64,000 nucleotides of DNA. It comes from Hyphomicrobiaceae bacterium. GTDB lineage: Bacteria > Pseudomonadota > Alphaproteobacteria > Rhizobiales > Hyphomicrobiaceae. The notes beneath the pieces are model-generated. The model had not been told where the DNA came from, did no database searches, and worked only from the letters and a program-made list of their open reading frames with translations. Both the position numbers and the translations under genes were made by a program. Positions 1-8,633 of this stretch are shown here, in pieces (within the stretch, counting starts at the first letter, position 1; each line of letters starts with the position of its first letter). The stretch covers positions 310,001-374,000 of the forward strand of contig JAWKWE010000005.1 in NCBI GenBank assembly GCA_041397645.1, in the 5' to 3' direction.

Positions 1-2
1 TG

Positions 3-362
3 TTTGTCATCTATGGGTGCAGGGTCGCCGCCGAGCTGGAGTACGCGACGCGCGTCACGATTGAGGTGCGCGAGCATGAGCTGCTTGGCGAGATGGTCGC
101 CGACAAGCTGCACTACTATGCGACGGTGACGCGCGAGCCCTATCATCATCAGGGCCGCATTACGGATTTGATTGAGAACGGGCGGCTATTCAAGGATCTC
201 GACGTTCCCGCTTTAAACGCCGAGAACGATCGGGTCATGATCTGCGGCAATCCAGATATGACCGCCCAGCTGCGCTCCATGCTAGGCGCGACAGGCTTTG
301 TCGAAGGCAGCTCCACGACGCCCGGTGAGTTCGTCGTCGAAAAAGCCTTTGCGGACCGCTGA
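3..362 (+). CDS. fpr: Ferredoxin--NADP reductase, C-terminal part (5' end outside window)
   Basis: The frame is open from the first bases of the window and ends at a TGA, so only about the last 119 residues are present. The visible part has the NADP-binding half typical of bacterial plant-type ferredoxin reductases: VIYGCR followed by a helix, then VMICGNPDM, and the aromatic-poor tail FVVEKAF of the subclass found in Alphaproteobacteria. The enzyme moves electrons between NADPH and ferredoxin or flavodoxin in the cytoplasm. The family assignment is by recognition of these motifs. The FAD-binding half cannot be checked here. It converges on the next gene, with only about 18 bases between the stops. 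Confidence 0.85.
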   Translation, partial: FVIYGCRVAAELEYATRVTIEVREHELLGEMVADKLHYYATVTREPYHHQGRITDLIENGRLFKDLDVPALNAENDRVMICGNPDMTAQLRSMLGATGFVEGSSTTPGEFVVEKAFADR

Positions 363-380
363 GGGGCGAGTGCGGCTTGA

Positions 381-869
381 TTAAGCCGCCGCCATCGCCG
401 AGGCGGCCCGTTCCAGTTTCTGGACAGCATCTTCGACGCTGAAATCAAAGCTCGGCATGCTGGCCGAGCCCTCATAGACGATGTCACGGCCGAGATCCGC
501 GACGGTGTCGCACAGCGCCACGAAGTTGTCGAAAGCAAGCTTGGCGATAAGTTCGAACGCCATCATCTCCCAAACGTTCGACCCCTGGTGCATTTGCCCC
601 GACATCAGGGTCTTGACCGTGATTTCGGGGCACGCATCGTTCTTAAGGAACGCACCCAGAGCCGGAGCGATCGCGGCCGGGATCGCGATGGCGCCTTCGG
701 GCCAGCTTTGGGCATAAGCGGCGCGTTTGAAGAGCTGGTCGGTGAGGAAGTGCTCATCGAGAACCGCTTTAACGTCGGCGTCCACGACAGCCTGGACGTA
801 ACAGCACGGGCGGACCTTCCCCTGGATGAACTGCATGCGCTTCTTGATGATGAGTTTGGCCGCTGACAT
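381..869 (-). CDS. Hypothetical protein, about 162 residues
   Basis: I do not recognise a family. The start at 869 is preferred over the upstream one at 896 because AGGA lies 10 bases before this ATG and nothing better precedes 896. The protein has no signal peptide or membrane segment. It begins with a basic stretch (KLIIKKR), contains mixed helical sequence with two cysteines in succession (RPCCYVQ), and ends in an alanine-rich helix. It is convergent with the ferredoxin reductase gene and divergent from thrS. Probably a cytoplasmic protein, function unknown. Confidence 0.65.
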   Translation of the reverse strand: MSAAKLIIKKRMQFIQGKVRPCCYVQAVVDADVKAVLDEHFLTDQLFKRAAYAQSWPEGAIAIPAAIAPALGAFLKNDACPEITVKTLMSGQMHQGSNVWEMMAFELIAKLAFDNFVALCDTVADLGRDIVYEGSASMPSFDFSVEDAVQKLERAASAMAAA

Positions 870-1084
870 GTTTTGATCGTCCTGCTGGGCCGGCAAACCG
901 GCAATAATTCTGAATGGACGTTTTACGCCCTTAAGCTTTCAGAACCGCTGATCAAATACCTGCAATTGCAGATATCCCGGCGACCCCGCTTGACAGATTG
1001 GAGGAAAGTCGCGATCTCCTCGCCCGGATACATCGACTTACGCCGCCTCGGTTTGCGGCGAGTGAGCAAAGGGAGATTTGCGTC

Positions 1085-3028
1085 ATGACCGACGTTACGA
1101 TTACGTTCCCGGACGGCAAGGCCAAGAAGGTAGCAGGCGGAACGACTGGGCTTGAGATTGCAAAAGGCATCTCGCCCTCGCTTGCGAAGCGCACGGTTGC
1201 CATGCAACTCGATGGCGTCTTAACCGACCTTAACGAACCGATCCGTAAAGACGCTGCAATAAATTTCGTCTCGCGCACGGATGCACCGGCGCTGGAGCTG
1301 ATCCGGCACGATGCTGCGCATGTGATGGCCGAAGCCGTGCAGTCGCTGTGGCCCGGCACCCAGGTCACGATCGGCCCGGTGATCGAGAATGGCTTCTACT
1401 ACGACTTTGCCAAGTCGGAGCCGTTCCACCCTGACGATCTCGGCAAGATCGAGAAGAAGATGCACGAGATCATCGCCAAGAACGCGCCCTTCACGAAAGA
1501 GGTGTGGAGCCGCAAAAAGGCCAAGGACACGTTCGCTGCGATGGGCGAAGGTTTCAAGGTCGAACTGGTCGACGCGATTCCGGAAGATCAGGACGTCAAG
1601 ATCTACAAGCAGGGTGACTGGTTCGACCTGTGTCGCGGCCCGCATATGACGTCCACGGGCGCGATCGGCAAGGCATTCAAGCTTCAGAAGTTTGCCGGCG
1701 CGTACTGGCGTGGTGACTCAAACCGCCCTCAGCTGCAGCGCATTTACGGCACGGCGTGGGCGACTGAGGAGGATCTCAAGGCCTACCTTCATCGGCTTGA
1801 GGAGGCGGAGCGGCGCGATCATCGCAAGCTGGGTCGCGAGATGGATCTATTCCATTTCCAGGAAGAGGCGCCCGGCTCGATCTTCTGGCATCCGAAGGGC
1901 TGGACACTCTTTCAGACGCTGATTGCATATATGCGTCGTGCCCAGCAGCGTGCCGGTTATGTCGAGGTCAATTCTCCCGACATGATGGAGAAGCATTTCT
2001 GGGAGCTGTCCGGCCACTGGGAGAACTACGGTGAAAACATGTTCACCACCGTTCTGCCCGATGAGCGCGTGTTCTGCTGCAAGCCGATGAACTGTCCCGG
2101 TCACGTCCAGATCTTCAAGCACGGCCTCAAGAGCTATCGCGATCTTCCGCTGAAGATTGCCGAGTTCGGCAAGGTTCACCGCTATGAACCGTCCGGGGCG
2201 CTTCATGGCATGCTGCGCGTGCGCCACTTCACGCAGGACGACGCGCACATTTTCATCACCGAAGATCAGATCATGGAGGAGTGCCTCAAGATCAACGATC
2301 TGATGCTATCCATCTATAAGGACTTCGGTTTCGAAGACATCTTCATCAAGCTTTCGACGCGTCCAGAGAAGCGTGTCGGCGCCGATCATCTTTGGGACAA
2401 GGCCGAGAAGGCATTGCAGGATGTGCTCGACGAGGTGACCAAGCGCTCCAACGGACGCATCAAGACGGCGCTGCAGCCAGGCGAGGGCGCCTTTTACGGA
2501 CCCAAACTGGAGTATGTGCTCAAGGATGCCATCGGGCGCGAATGGCAATGCGGAACGACGCAGGTGGACTTCAATCTGGCCGGTCGTCTGGGTGCCTTCT
2601 ACATCGACGAGCATTCGGAGAAGAAGACCCCGGTGATGATCCACCGCGCCATGTTCGGGTCTTTGGAGCGCTTCACCGGCATTCTGATCGAGAACTTTGC
2701 CGGTCACCTTCCGTTGTGGCTCGCTCCGCTTCAGGTCGTCGTGGCCACCATCACGAGCGAAGCGGACAGCTACGCCGCCGAGGTCGCCGATGCGCTCAAA
2801 GCCGCAGGCTTGCGAGTCGAGACGGATCTTCGCAACGAGAAGATCGGCTACAAGGTGCGGGAACACTCGCTGGCCAAGGTGCCGATCATTCTTGCGGTCG
2901 GTATGCGCGACGCGGAAGCCCGCAACGTCTCGGTGCGCCGCTTGGGCAGCCAGGAGCAAAAGGTGGTGTCGCTCGACGACGCTATCGCTGCCTTCAAGAA
3001 CGAGGCGATGGCTCCGGATCTGCGATAG
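1085..3028 (+). CDS. thrS: Threonyl-tRNA synthetase
   Basis: The 647-residue product charges tRNA-Thr with threonine using ATP. In order it shows an N-terminal TGS domain (residues 1-65), an editing domain with the HxxxH metal motif (H75 and H79 in RHDAAHV, and LCRGPHM further on), the class II catalytic core with the zinc cysteine in MNCPGH, and a C-terminal anticodon-binding domain. Length is normal for the family. The ATG at 1085 was chosen because the product then begins MTDVTITFPDGK like other ThrRS, and GGGAG lies about 10 bases upstream. The open frame reaches back to 998, but that extension is not family-like. I saw no T-box or other leader structure. Confidence 0.96.
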   Translation: MTDVTITFPDGKAKKVAGGTTGLEIAKGISPSLAKRTVAMQLDGVLTDLNEPIRKDAAINFVSRTDAPALELIRHDAAHVMAEAVQSLWPGTQVTIGPVIENGFYYDFAKSEPFHPDDLGKIEKKMHEIIAKNAPFTKEVWSRKKAKDTFAAMGEGFKVELVDAIPEDQDVKIYKQGDWFDLCRGPHMTSTGAIGKAFKLQKFAGAYWRGDSNRPQLQRIYGTAWATEEDLKAYLHRLEEAERRDHRKLGREMDLFHFQEEAPGSIFWHPKGWTLFQTLIAYMRRAQQRAGYVEVNSPDMMEKHFWELSGHWENYGENMFTTVLPDERVFCCKPMNCPGHVQIFKHGLKSYRDLPLKIAEFGKVHRYEPSGALHGMLRVRHFTQDDAHIFITEDQIMEECLKINDLMLSIYKDFGFEDIFIKLSTRPEKRVGADHLWDKAEKALQDVLDEVTKRSNGRIKTALQPGEGAFYGPKLEYVLKDAIGREWQCGTTQVDFNLAGRLGAFYIDEHSEKKTPVMIHRAMFGSLERFTGILIENFAGHLPLWLAPLQVVVATITSEADSYAAEVADALKAAGLRVETDLRNEKIGYKVREHSLAKVPIILAVGMRDAEARNVSVRRLGSQEQKVVSLDDAIAAFKNEAMAPDLR

Positions 3029-3075
3029 TCCAGGGCTCGGATGCGCATTAGTCGTCGTATTATCGGATAGTTGAT

Positions 3076-3100
3076 CCCGCTGAATGACCCGTTCGGCGGG
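3076..3100 (+). terminator. Possible hairpin after thrS
   Basis: CCCGCTGAA pairs with TTCGGCGGG (nine pairs including one G-U) with a loop of seven bases, about 48 bases after the thrS stop. The following bases (ACCAATTTG) contain only a short T run, so this is a weak terminator candidate. Confidence 0.35.
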
Positions 3101-3272
3101 ACCAATTTGTTAACGGCCTTAGCCAACTCTGCGGGTTCTGCGCCAAAGCGCCTCTGGCGCTGATGCGTTTGGGACACCACGTAAGTGCTAATCGTCGTGC
3201 TGGCCTAGATATCGTTTACCCGTGTCGGCTAATATGGCGGAAATTGTGATCCGCACCCGCGAGGGCTCCCTG

Positions 3273-3563
3273 ATGAAGCTTAAGTTTTTTATCATTTTGG
3301 CCGTTGCATTCGCGGCGGTTGCGCCTATGCAACCCATTGAGGCCGTTGCCAAGTCGAAGGCCAGCAAGCCGCTGACTGGCGTTATCTACGGCAAGAAGCG
3401 GCGGGTTGGCGGATACAAGTATAGCTACGCTGACAGCATCAATACGCGCAAATTCACCGATCCGGCGTTGTCTGCACAAAGTCAGGGCCAGCCCTTCGAC
3501 AACGGATTCTTCTTCGCGACGCCGACGATGCCCTATGGTGGGGACGCTCCCTACATGCATTAA
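3273..3563 (+). CDS. Small secreted hypothetical protein
   Basis: The 96-residue product starts MKLKFFIILAVAF, a short basic N-region with a hydrophobic core, and has an alanine-containing cleavage area before residue 30, so it is probably exported by Sec. The mature part is basic and rich in Lys, Gly, Tyr and Phe (KKRRVGGYKYSY), ending in a Pro/Gly/Tyr segment. No family is recognised. The start was placed at 3273, after GAGGG, because the longer frame from 3222 would bury the signal peptide. It is convergent with the DMT transporter. Confidence 0.6.
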   Translation: MKLKFFIILAVAFAAVAPMQPIEAVAKSKASKPLTGVIYGKKRRVGGYKYSYADSINTRKFTDPALSAQSQGQPFDNGFFFATPTMPYGGDAPYMH

Positions 3564-3579
3564 GGGCATGCAGGGGCGT

Positions 3580-4482
3580 TTATCGTCCCTCGCCCCAAGT
3601 ATATAGGCCGACCCCTGCGAGAACGAGGGTGGCCCCAACTGCGTCCGCCAGTGTGAACGCTTCGCCCAGTATTGCAACGGCGAGAGCGATGGTCACTAGA
3701 GGCGAGACCGTCGAGATCATCGCGACCGATTGCGGTGAGGACCGCGCCAACCCTGCATTGATTAGAAAGGTTGGCAATACGGTTGCCACCAGTGCGCAGC
3801 CCGCGGAGAGCGCAAGGAAGCGCGGCGGGGCGGAGAAGTCGCCGTGCCCGACGACGGCCTGATGCAAAATGCAGAAGAACGACGCCGTCGCCAGCGCGAT
3901 TGACGTGAACAGCGCGCTGCCCAGCATCGGCAGAATGCGTTTCGCCAAAAGATGGTGAGAAGCGAATGTTATGGCGGCACCCAAAACGAGCAGCGAGCCC
4001 CAAATGGTGTCGTGCCCGCCTTCGGGCAGGTCGGCTGCGAAGACAAAGGCAAGCCCCGCGTAGGTAATCGCCGCCGCTCCCAGTCCCGTCAGCGTGACGG
4101 GTGGGCCGCCAAGCGCGGCGCCCAGGAACATGATGAAGACGGGATAGGTGAATAGAATGAGCCGTTCCAGCTGCGCGCTGATATATTGCAGGCCGGCGAA
4201 GTCGAATTGGGAAGCGACGTAGTATCCTAGAAAGCCCGTGACACATGCGAGTGCGACCGTCCGCGCTTCGACAGGTGGCGCGCCTTCTGCACGGCGCCTC
4301 TGCAGCGCCCACCAGCCGATGGCAGCATAGAACGGCATGGAAAAGATCATGCGCCAGGCGAGCATCAGCGCGGCATCCACACGGTCCTGATAGGCGAGCT
4401 TGATGAAGATCGCCTTGGTAGAGAACAGCGCGGCGCCACACGCGGAAAGCGCATAGCCGATGTAGCGTGAGCGGGATGACAT
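3580..4482 (-). CDS. EamA/DMT-family transporter
   Basis: The roughly 300-residue protein has about ten hydrophobic segments arranged as two similar halves of five, the hallmark of the EamA (drug/metabolite transporter) family. Features include the first segment with GAALFSTKAIFIKLAY, an internal repeat with EAFTLADAVGATLVLAGV near the C-terminus, and a short basic tail. It sits in the inner membrane. Substrates in this family range from amino acids to nucleosides and cannot be told from sequence here. The start MSSRSRY at 4482 gives a normal cytoplasmic N-terminus. The longer frame to 4509 adds nothing conserved. Confidence 0.85.
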   Translation of the reverse strand: MSSRSRYIGYALSACGAALFSTKAIFIKLAYQDRVDAALMLAWRMIFSMPFYAAIGWWALQRRRAEGAPPVEARTVALACVTGFLGYYVASQFDFAGLQYISAQLERLILFTYPVFIMFLGAALGGPPVTLTGLGAAAITYAGLAFVFAADLPEGGHDTIWGSLLVLGAAITFASHHLLAKRILPMLGSALFTSIALATASFFCILHQAVVGHGDFSAPPRFLALSAGCALVATVLPTFLINAGLARSSPQSVAMISTVSPLVTIALAVAILGEAFTLADAVGATLVLAGVGLYTWGEGR

Positions 4483-4542
4483 GGGCGCTTGTTTACACGG
4501 GAGTTGCAAGGCTTGTCTCGTGTGGCGGCCTGACGCTGGGTG

Positions 4543-4743
4543 ATGCTCTTTCTGCGGCCGGTCCGGTCGCGCATTTCGGCCGTAGGTGCCGTTCTGTTCG
4601 CTATCGTCGTCGGGAGCCAGCCCATGCTCGACGCAGCGGGGAAGGATGAAATCTACATCCGAGCGATATTGCTTCCCTTTCTGGTGCTCTTCGTTGGCTG
4701 GCCGCTGGCGCGCGCACTGAAGAGGTTGCGAACAAACAGTTGA
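4543..4743 (+). CDS. Small membrane protein, hypothetical
   Basis: About 66 residues with two hydrophobic segments (VGAVLFAIVVGS and ILLPFLVLFVGW) and a basic C-terminus (ARALKRLRTNS). No family is recognised. It starts about 60 bases from the divergent DMT transporter. Its stop codon lies inside the left arm of a long perfect inverted repeat, as expected for a gene end. The ribosome-binding site is weak, so coding status is moderately certain. Confidence 0.45.
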   Translation: MLFLRPVRSRISAVGAVLFAIVVGSQPMLDAAGKDEIYIRAILLPFLVLFVGWPLARALKRLRTNS

Positions 4744-4768
4744 CCCTCCCTGCAGCAGGGAGGGTCAA
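4740..4768. terminator. Perfect 14-bp inverted repeat between convergent genes
   Basis: Fourteen bases (TTGACCCTCCCTGC) are followed by one base and then their exact complement. It lies between the end of the small membrane protein gene and the end of the next minus-strand gene, a usual place for a shared bidirectional terminator. There is no clear T run on either side, so it may act as an RNA-end stabiliser rather than a true terminator. Confidence 0.45.
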
Positions 4769-4802
4769 TCGACACGAGAACCGGAAGCGATCACAAGAAC
4801 TA

Positions 4803-5213
4803 TTAATGCCGGGGCGGCGGGGAAACGCTGAACGCGAGGTCCAGATCATCCTGGATATTCTTTGTCGCCTGCCGCCAGTCGGCCCCGGTACTCGGCAACT
4901 CTTCGCCTGACTCGACTGTTTCAGCGTTCGCGCGTTTCTGGGCCAGCGCCGGTTGGACGATCGCCGCGCGGATGGCTGATGGCGTCGGCCGGGCAGGCAA
5001 ATGACACAGGCGTGTTGCGAGAGTTTGCAATTCATCCAAGATTGTTTCCCGGCGCAACTCATGCTGCAGCGATAAATTGCGCAACTCATGCAGCATCTGA
5101 TCGTCGACTCGGCGGATCGCTTCCGCAAGCGCCCGCACCAAGTTCAGTTCCGACTTGGAGTTGTTCTCAAGCCGGGACAGCATCTCCTCTACGGTCTTGG
5201 TCATTCCGGTCAT
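4803..5213 (-). CDS. Hypothetical coiled-coil protein
   Basis: The 136-residue product begins MTGMTKTVEEMLSRLE and is mostly charged helix up to about residue 60 (heptad-like pattern through LAEAIRRVDDQML and LQHELRRETILDELQ), then a Pro-rich linker and an acidic C-terminus ending SPPPRH. No family recognised, no signal peptide. The start at 5213 is chosen because AGGGGGA lies eight bases upstream. A longer frame to 5306 or 5369 lacks such a site. Confidence 0.55.
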   Translation of the reverse strand: MTGMTKTVEEMLSRLENNSKSELNLVRALAEAIRRVDDQMLHELRNLSLQHELRRETILDELQTLATRLCHLPARPTPSAIRAAIVQPALAQKRANAETVESGEELPSTGADWRQATKNIQDDLDLAFSVSPPPRH

Positions 5214-5473
5214 GTTAGGGTCCCCCTGGATCGACATTCTGAGTGGCCCCGCAATGCTCCTGGAGGTGCGTGATTCGAGTGGCGGAAAAAAGTTCTGGTT
5301 GGCCATGGGCTTATACTCGCAGCATGGGCATTGGCCGGTTGGCCTTCTCAAAGACGGATCATCCGCCATCCATTCATCTGCGATGCATTCCTCGGCAAAC
5401 GCGGCTTTCGAAAAGCGCCATGCATGGTTAGATTGAAGCCGTTGAAAGTTAGTGCTTCAGGCGGGAGGTGGTC

Positions 5474-6169
5474 ATGCGGATCTACGTTGTCTTGTTCGTG
5501 GCGATGCTGACGTGGTGGCCAGTGACACCATCCTTCGCCGACGCTCTCGTCGCCGATGGCGTCAAGGTCGATCTGAAGATCCCGGAAGGTTATTGCAGTC
5601 TTTCGCGCGATCATCCGGCGGAGAAGCCGCACTACGATCAGCAAGACCGAATGCAGGCGAAAATCAACGCGGTGATGCTCATAGCTCTGCCGTGCGAGGA
5701 GATTGCGGATGCACGTGCGGGCAGGCCTTGGAAGCGCTGGGTCATTTGGCTGCTCAACGGTCCACCAGGCCATCACACCAAGATCCCGCCAAACATGACG
5801 AGGCAGGTCGTTATAGAGCAACTGGCCCACGCGATGCCTACAGTCGATATCGACACAATAGGCAAGGACATCGGTGGTGTCGCGGCCAAGGAGGGGCTGG
5901 GAATAAAACTTCACACCATGAGCATGATCGGCAAAGACGACGTTGCTCTTTATACCGCTCAGGCCGCCAAGGTGTCTCGCGGAGACGCCGGCCGCGAGAT
6001 AGCTGTCGTAACAGGCTGGGTTGCGATGGGTGGGCGGCTATTCACCGCCAACACGTACGCGGATCTGGAGGGCGTCGCGACGGTTGAAGGCCTGCTTGCG
6101 CAGGCCAAGACAATCATCAAGAGTTCGGCTGACAGCAGTGATGTTTTAAATTCCGAAGGGACAAAATAG
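5474..6169 (+). CDS. Secreted hypothetical protein
   Basis: The 231-residue product starts MRIYVVLFVAMLTWW with an apparent Sec signal ending near SFADA (about residue 23), so the mature protein is likely periplasmic. The mature part begins DGVKVDLKIPEGYCSL, has a single early Cys, and shows no recognised domain. Translation probably starts at 5474, directly after GGGAGG. Its gene is read away from the minus-strand coiled-coil gene and converges on the cytochrome gene. Confidence 0.7.
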   Translation: MRIYVVLFVAMLTWWPVTPSFADALVADGVKVDLKIPEGYCSLSRDHPAEKPHYDQQDRMQAKINAVMLIALPCEEIADARAGRPWKRWVIWLLNGPPGHHTKIPPNMTRQVVIEQLAHAMPTVDIDTIGKDIGGVAAKEGLGIKLHTMSMIGKDDVALYTAQAAKVSRGDAGREIAVVTGWVAMGGRLFTANTYADLEGVATVEGLLAQAKTIIKSSADSSDVLNSEGTK

Positions 6170-6201
6170 GCGTCGCTGAGCCTGAACTTGCGGCAGTGCG
6201 C

Positions 6202-6696
6202 TTATGGCGCCGGCACCACACGAAATGCAGCGTGGCAGCTGGTGCAATTTGCCATGATGTCGGCAAGTGCCGTGAGGACCTCGCTGCGCGAAGCGGATTT
6301 CTCCGCACGCTCGGCCAAAACGTCAAACTTTTCGTGGGTGTTGAGGCTCATGGCGGTGAAGGCGAGGGGCGATTTCAAAGGCACGCTCAACGGGGCACCT
6401 TGAAGCATCTCCGCTCCGGCCCGTTTGGCGTTCTCATGAACGCCGTCGAGTTTGTTGGAAGCGAGCGATTCCGTAATTCCCTGGAGTGCTTCAAGATAGG
6501 TGCGCATTCCTTCCAGCATGTGGTTGCGCTCCGACTTAGTGAGAGCGATGGGAACGCGGCCATCTTCGTCTTCGGTTTGAGGCTGAGCCGGGGTGGTAGC
6601 CGGAGGTGGCGCGGCATTTTTCGAGGCGGCGTCCGCTAGCGCGCTGCCGACAAACATGGTGCTGACCAACAGCATGACGGTTACGAGGGTGCGCAT
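6202..6696 (-). CDS. Cytochrome c556/c-prime-like periplasmic protein
   Basis: The 164-residue product has a signal peptide (MRTLVTVMLLVSTMF ... ALA), a Pro/Ala-rich linker, and four predicted helices. A single haem-binding motif CTSCH lies near the C-terminus, followed by AAFR. One C-terminal CxxCH followed by a basic residue is typical of the cytochrome c-prime/c556 family, which are four-helix periplasmic haem proteins. The electron partner is not indicated by neighbours. The start at 6696 has GGAGA eight bases upstream. The open frame extends to 6873, but that part has no signal-like sequence. Confidence 0.75.
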   Translation of the reverse strand: MRTLVTVMLLVSTMFVGSALADAASKNAAPPPATTPAQPQTEDEDGRVPIALTKSERNHMLEGMRTYLEALQGITESLASNKLDGVHENAKRAGAEMLQGAPLSVPLKSPLAFTAMSLNTHEKFDVLAERAEKSASRSEVLTALADIMANCTSCHAAFRVVPAP

Positions 6697-6993
6697 GGCG
6701 TGAACTCTCCGATTGGCCGACGATGAGGTCGTGCGATGGAATCGATTGAATTTTGAAGCCCGAGTTGTGACTGTACGTTGACGCCTGTCATTATTGCGCT
6801 GGGGCGGCAAACTCAGTTGTGCATTCAATCCGCGACAAATTTGAAAAAAGTCGTCAGAGCTGATCCGCATCAAGCGGAAAAGCTCGTCGCCAACGTTCCC
6901 CTAGATGGGTGCGCTAATGAAGAACTCTGGCGATCCGCATCGGCGATCCCAAGGTGTTGAACGTGACACCGACTAAACAGAGGAGAGATCATT

Positions 6994-7272
6994 ATGCGTA
7001 AAGCCAATCTCCAACTTGCGGCCGCTGCGCTTCTCGCGATTGCCGCGGCGGCGTCCACAGCGCTGGCGCAGGGCCAAGGGCCGGTTGCTAACGCGTGCAA
7101 AGATGACATTCCGAAAGTCTGTGCAGGCGTGACCCACGGCGGTGGACGCATGCGTAGCTGTCTTGAGTCCAACAAGGACAAGGTCTCGGAGGCTTGCAAG
7201 ACGGCGCTCGACACTTATGGTCCTGGCAAGGGCATGGGACAGGGCGCTGCTAAGGGCGCAGGCAGCAACTAA
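6994..7272 (+). CDS. Small secreted Cys-rich repeat (GLG1-like) protein
   Basis: The 92-residue product has a signal peptide ending in LAQ (about residue 26). The mature domain has four cysteines in the pattern ACKDDIPKVCAG, SCLESN and EACKTAL. This is the Cys-rich GLG1 repeat (PF00839 type), known from the Golgi protein GLG1 and from many small alphaproteobacterial exported proteins. The tail is Gly-rich. A strong AGAGGAGA lies just before the ATG. Function of the bacterial versions is not established. Confidence 0.75.
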   Translation: MRKANLQLAAAALLAIAAAASTALAQGQGPVANACKDDIPKVCAGVTHGGGRMRSCLESNKDKVSEACKTALDTYGPGKGMGQGAAKGAGSN

Positions 7273-7299
7273 TAGTCGGAATGAACCTCTGGCGCGGTA

Positions 7300-7335
7300 T
7301 CCTGGCGGGACCAATAAATCTTCGCTCCGCCAGGA
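7300..7335. terminator. Hairpin between convergent genes
   Basis: TCCTGGCGG pairs exactly with CCGCCAGGA across a loop of 18 bases, in the gap between two convergent genes. No T run follows on either strand, so it is only a candidate shared transcript end. Confidence 0.3.
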
Positions 7336-7343
7336 AACGACGC

Positions 7344-7775
7344 TTACCTTGAAGTTTCGTAGCGCTCCTTAAGCTCTTGTGTACGTGCTTTGGTCAGCTC
7401 GGTTTTGCAACCGATGATATCGGCGCTCGCACCAGAACCGCCTTGCCAGAAGAAGGCGAGATGATCGACGCACTCTGCATCGCGAAAAGCAACCCAAGCG
7501 CGTTGGCTTGCACGGAGCGCGGCTTCCCAGCTCTTTGCGTCATAAGGCTTCTCCGACGCCATCCCCGGAATGGCGGCGAGGGCAGACCGATACGCCGCAT
7601 TGAGTTCCTTATCGGCGGCGTCGAACTCCTTGTCGGCACAGACGTTGATTTCGGCGGTCGACATCGCATTTTGACAATCGATCTCAGCCTGCGCGCGGGC
7701 TCTTTCGACCGGTGACAACGTCGAGGCAACACAACTCACGGCGAGGCAAAATACAGCGGTGCGCGCGCGTCTCAT
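7344..7775 (-). CDS. LprI/DUF1311-family periplasmic protein
   Basis: The 143-residue product has an N-terminal signal (MRRARTAVFCLAVSC) and a helical domain starting QAEIDCQNAMSTAEINVCADKEF. Two cysteines frame the motif AEINVC and a later Cys pair occurs in the tail, matching the LprI/DUF1311 family (lysozyme inhibitor LprI N-terminal region). A Trp-rich centre (SWEAALRASQRAWVAFRD) is also typical. Family members are exported, and some inhibit lysozyme, but this one's activity is unproven. AAGGAC lies eight bases before the ATG. Confidence 0.75.
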   Translation of the reverse strand: MRRARTAVFCLAVSCVASTLSPVERARAQAEIDCQNAMSTAEINVCADKEFDAADKELNAAYRSALAAIPGMASEKPYDAKSWEAALRASQRAWVAFRDAECVDHLAFFWQGGSGASADIIGCKTELTKARTQELKERYETSR

Positions 7776-7841
7776 CTGTCTCGTCCTTCAACGGCCGCGC
7801 ATGATCATGCGCGAGGTATGGCTGAGTTGCCTCTAAGGGTG

Positions 7842-8600
7842 TTAGGCGTCTGACGCTGGCACCGACGGCGAAGAGTGCTCTGAACTACGCCAATCTCGAA
7901 AATTGACGATCTGCCCGTTGCGTTGTGACTCCGGCGACAGCAATTCCAGGAACAGCGGAACGAGTTCTTCGGGCGTGGGCAGATTGGCAGGATCCTCACC
8001 GGGAAAAGCCTTTGCTCGCATACTTGTGCGCGTAGCACCTGGGTTGACGAGGTTGGCGCGCACGTTTGTGCTCTCGATCTCGTGAGACCAGGTCTTCACC
8101 ATGGCTTCGAGCCCCGCTTTTGAAGCTGCGTAAGGACCCCAATAGGCATACTTGCCGCTGGCCGCGCCTGAGGTGACGAAAACGGCTCGACCGGCGTCCG
8201 ACTTCTGTAGCAGCGGATCGAGAGAACGGATCAGCCGCCAGTTGGCGGTCAGATTGATATCGATGGTCTGTGTCCAACCATCTTCGGTCACATGCGCCAA
8301 CGGCGACAGCGGCCCAAGGATGCCGGCGTTGGCCACCAGAATGTCAAGCTTCTGCCAGCGCTGGTAAATGGTCGGACCGAGCTGGTCGATCTTGTCGCCC
8401 TTCTTGAGGTCGAGCTGCAGCAACGTTGCAGAACCGCCCAGCGCCTGGATCTCATCGTCAAGGCTTTCCAGACCCGGCAGCGAGCGGGCGGTGATGATGA
8501 CGTGCGCGCCGGCCTTTGCCAGTCCCAGCGCAACAGCGCGGCCGATGCCGCGTGAGGCGCCAGTGACAAGTGCAAGACGATCTTTGAACGGCGGGGTCAT
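7842..8600 (-). CDS. Short-chain dehydrogenase/reductase
   Basis: The 252-residue protein is a classical SDR with the NAD(P)-binding motif TGASRGIGRA near residue 15, NAG in VANAGI, a Ser in VFVTSGAAS, and the YxxxK pair in YAASKAG. The substrate is unknown. It lies directly downstream of purF (about 33 bases), a placement common in Hyphomicrobiales. The ATG at 8600 is chosen rather than a TTG one codon upstream. Confidence 0.88.
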   Translation of the reverse strand: MTPPFKDRLALVTGASRGIGRAVALGLAKAGAHVIITARSLPGLESLDDEIQALGGSATLLQLDLKKGDKIDQLGPTIYQRWQKLDILVANAGILGPLSPLAHVTEDGWTQTIDINLTANWRLIRSLDPLLQKSDAGRAVFVTSGAASGKYAYWGPYAASKAGLEAMVKTWSHEIESTNVRANLVNPGATRTSMRAKAFPGEDPANLPTPEELVPLFLELLSPESQRNGQIVNFRDWRSSEHSSPSVPASDA

Positions 8601-8633
8601 CAATTTGGTATCCGGAAATCGACTTCGTTTCGA

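Noticed and set aside
2306..2959. 217-codon frame antisense to thrS
   Set aside because: Shadow of thrS, which is full length with all motifs.
3560..4441. 293-codon frame in the DMT transporter region, same strand
   Set aside because: The other frame has the regular ten-segment EamA pattern; this one is Arg/Cys-rich and random in look.
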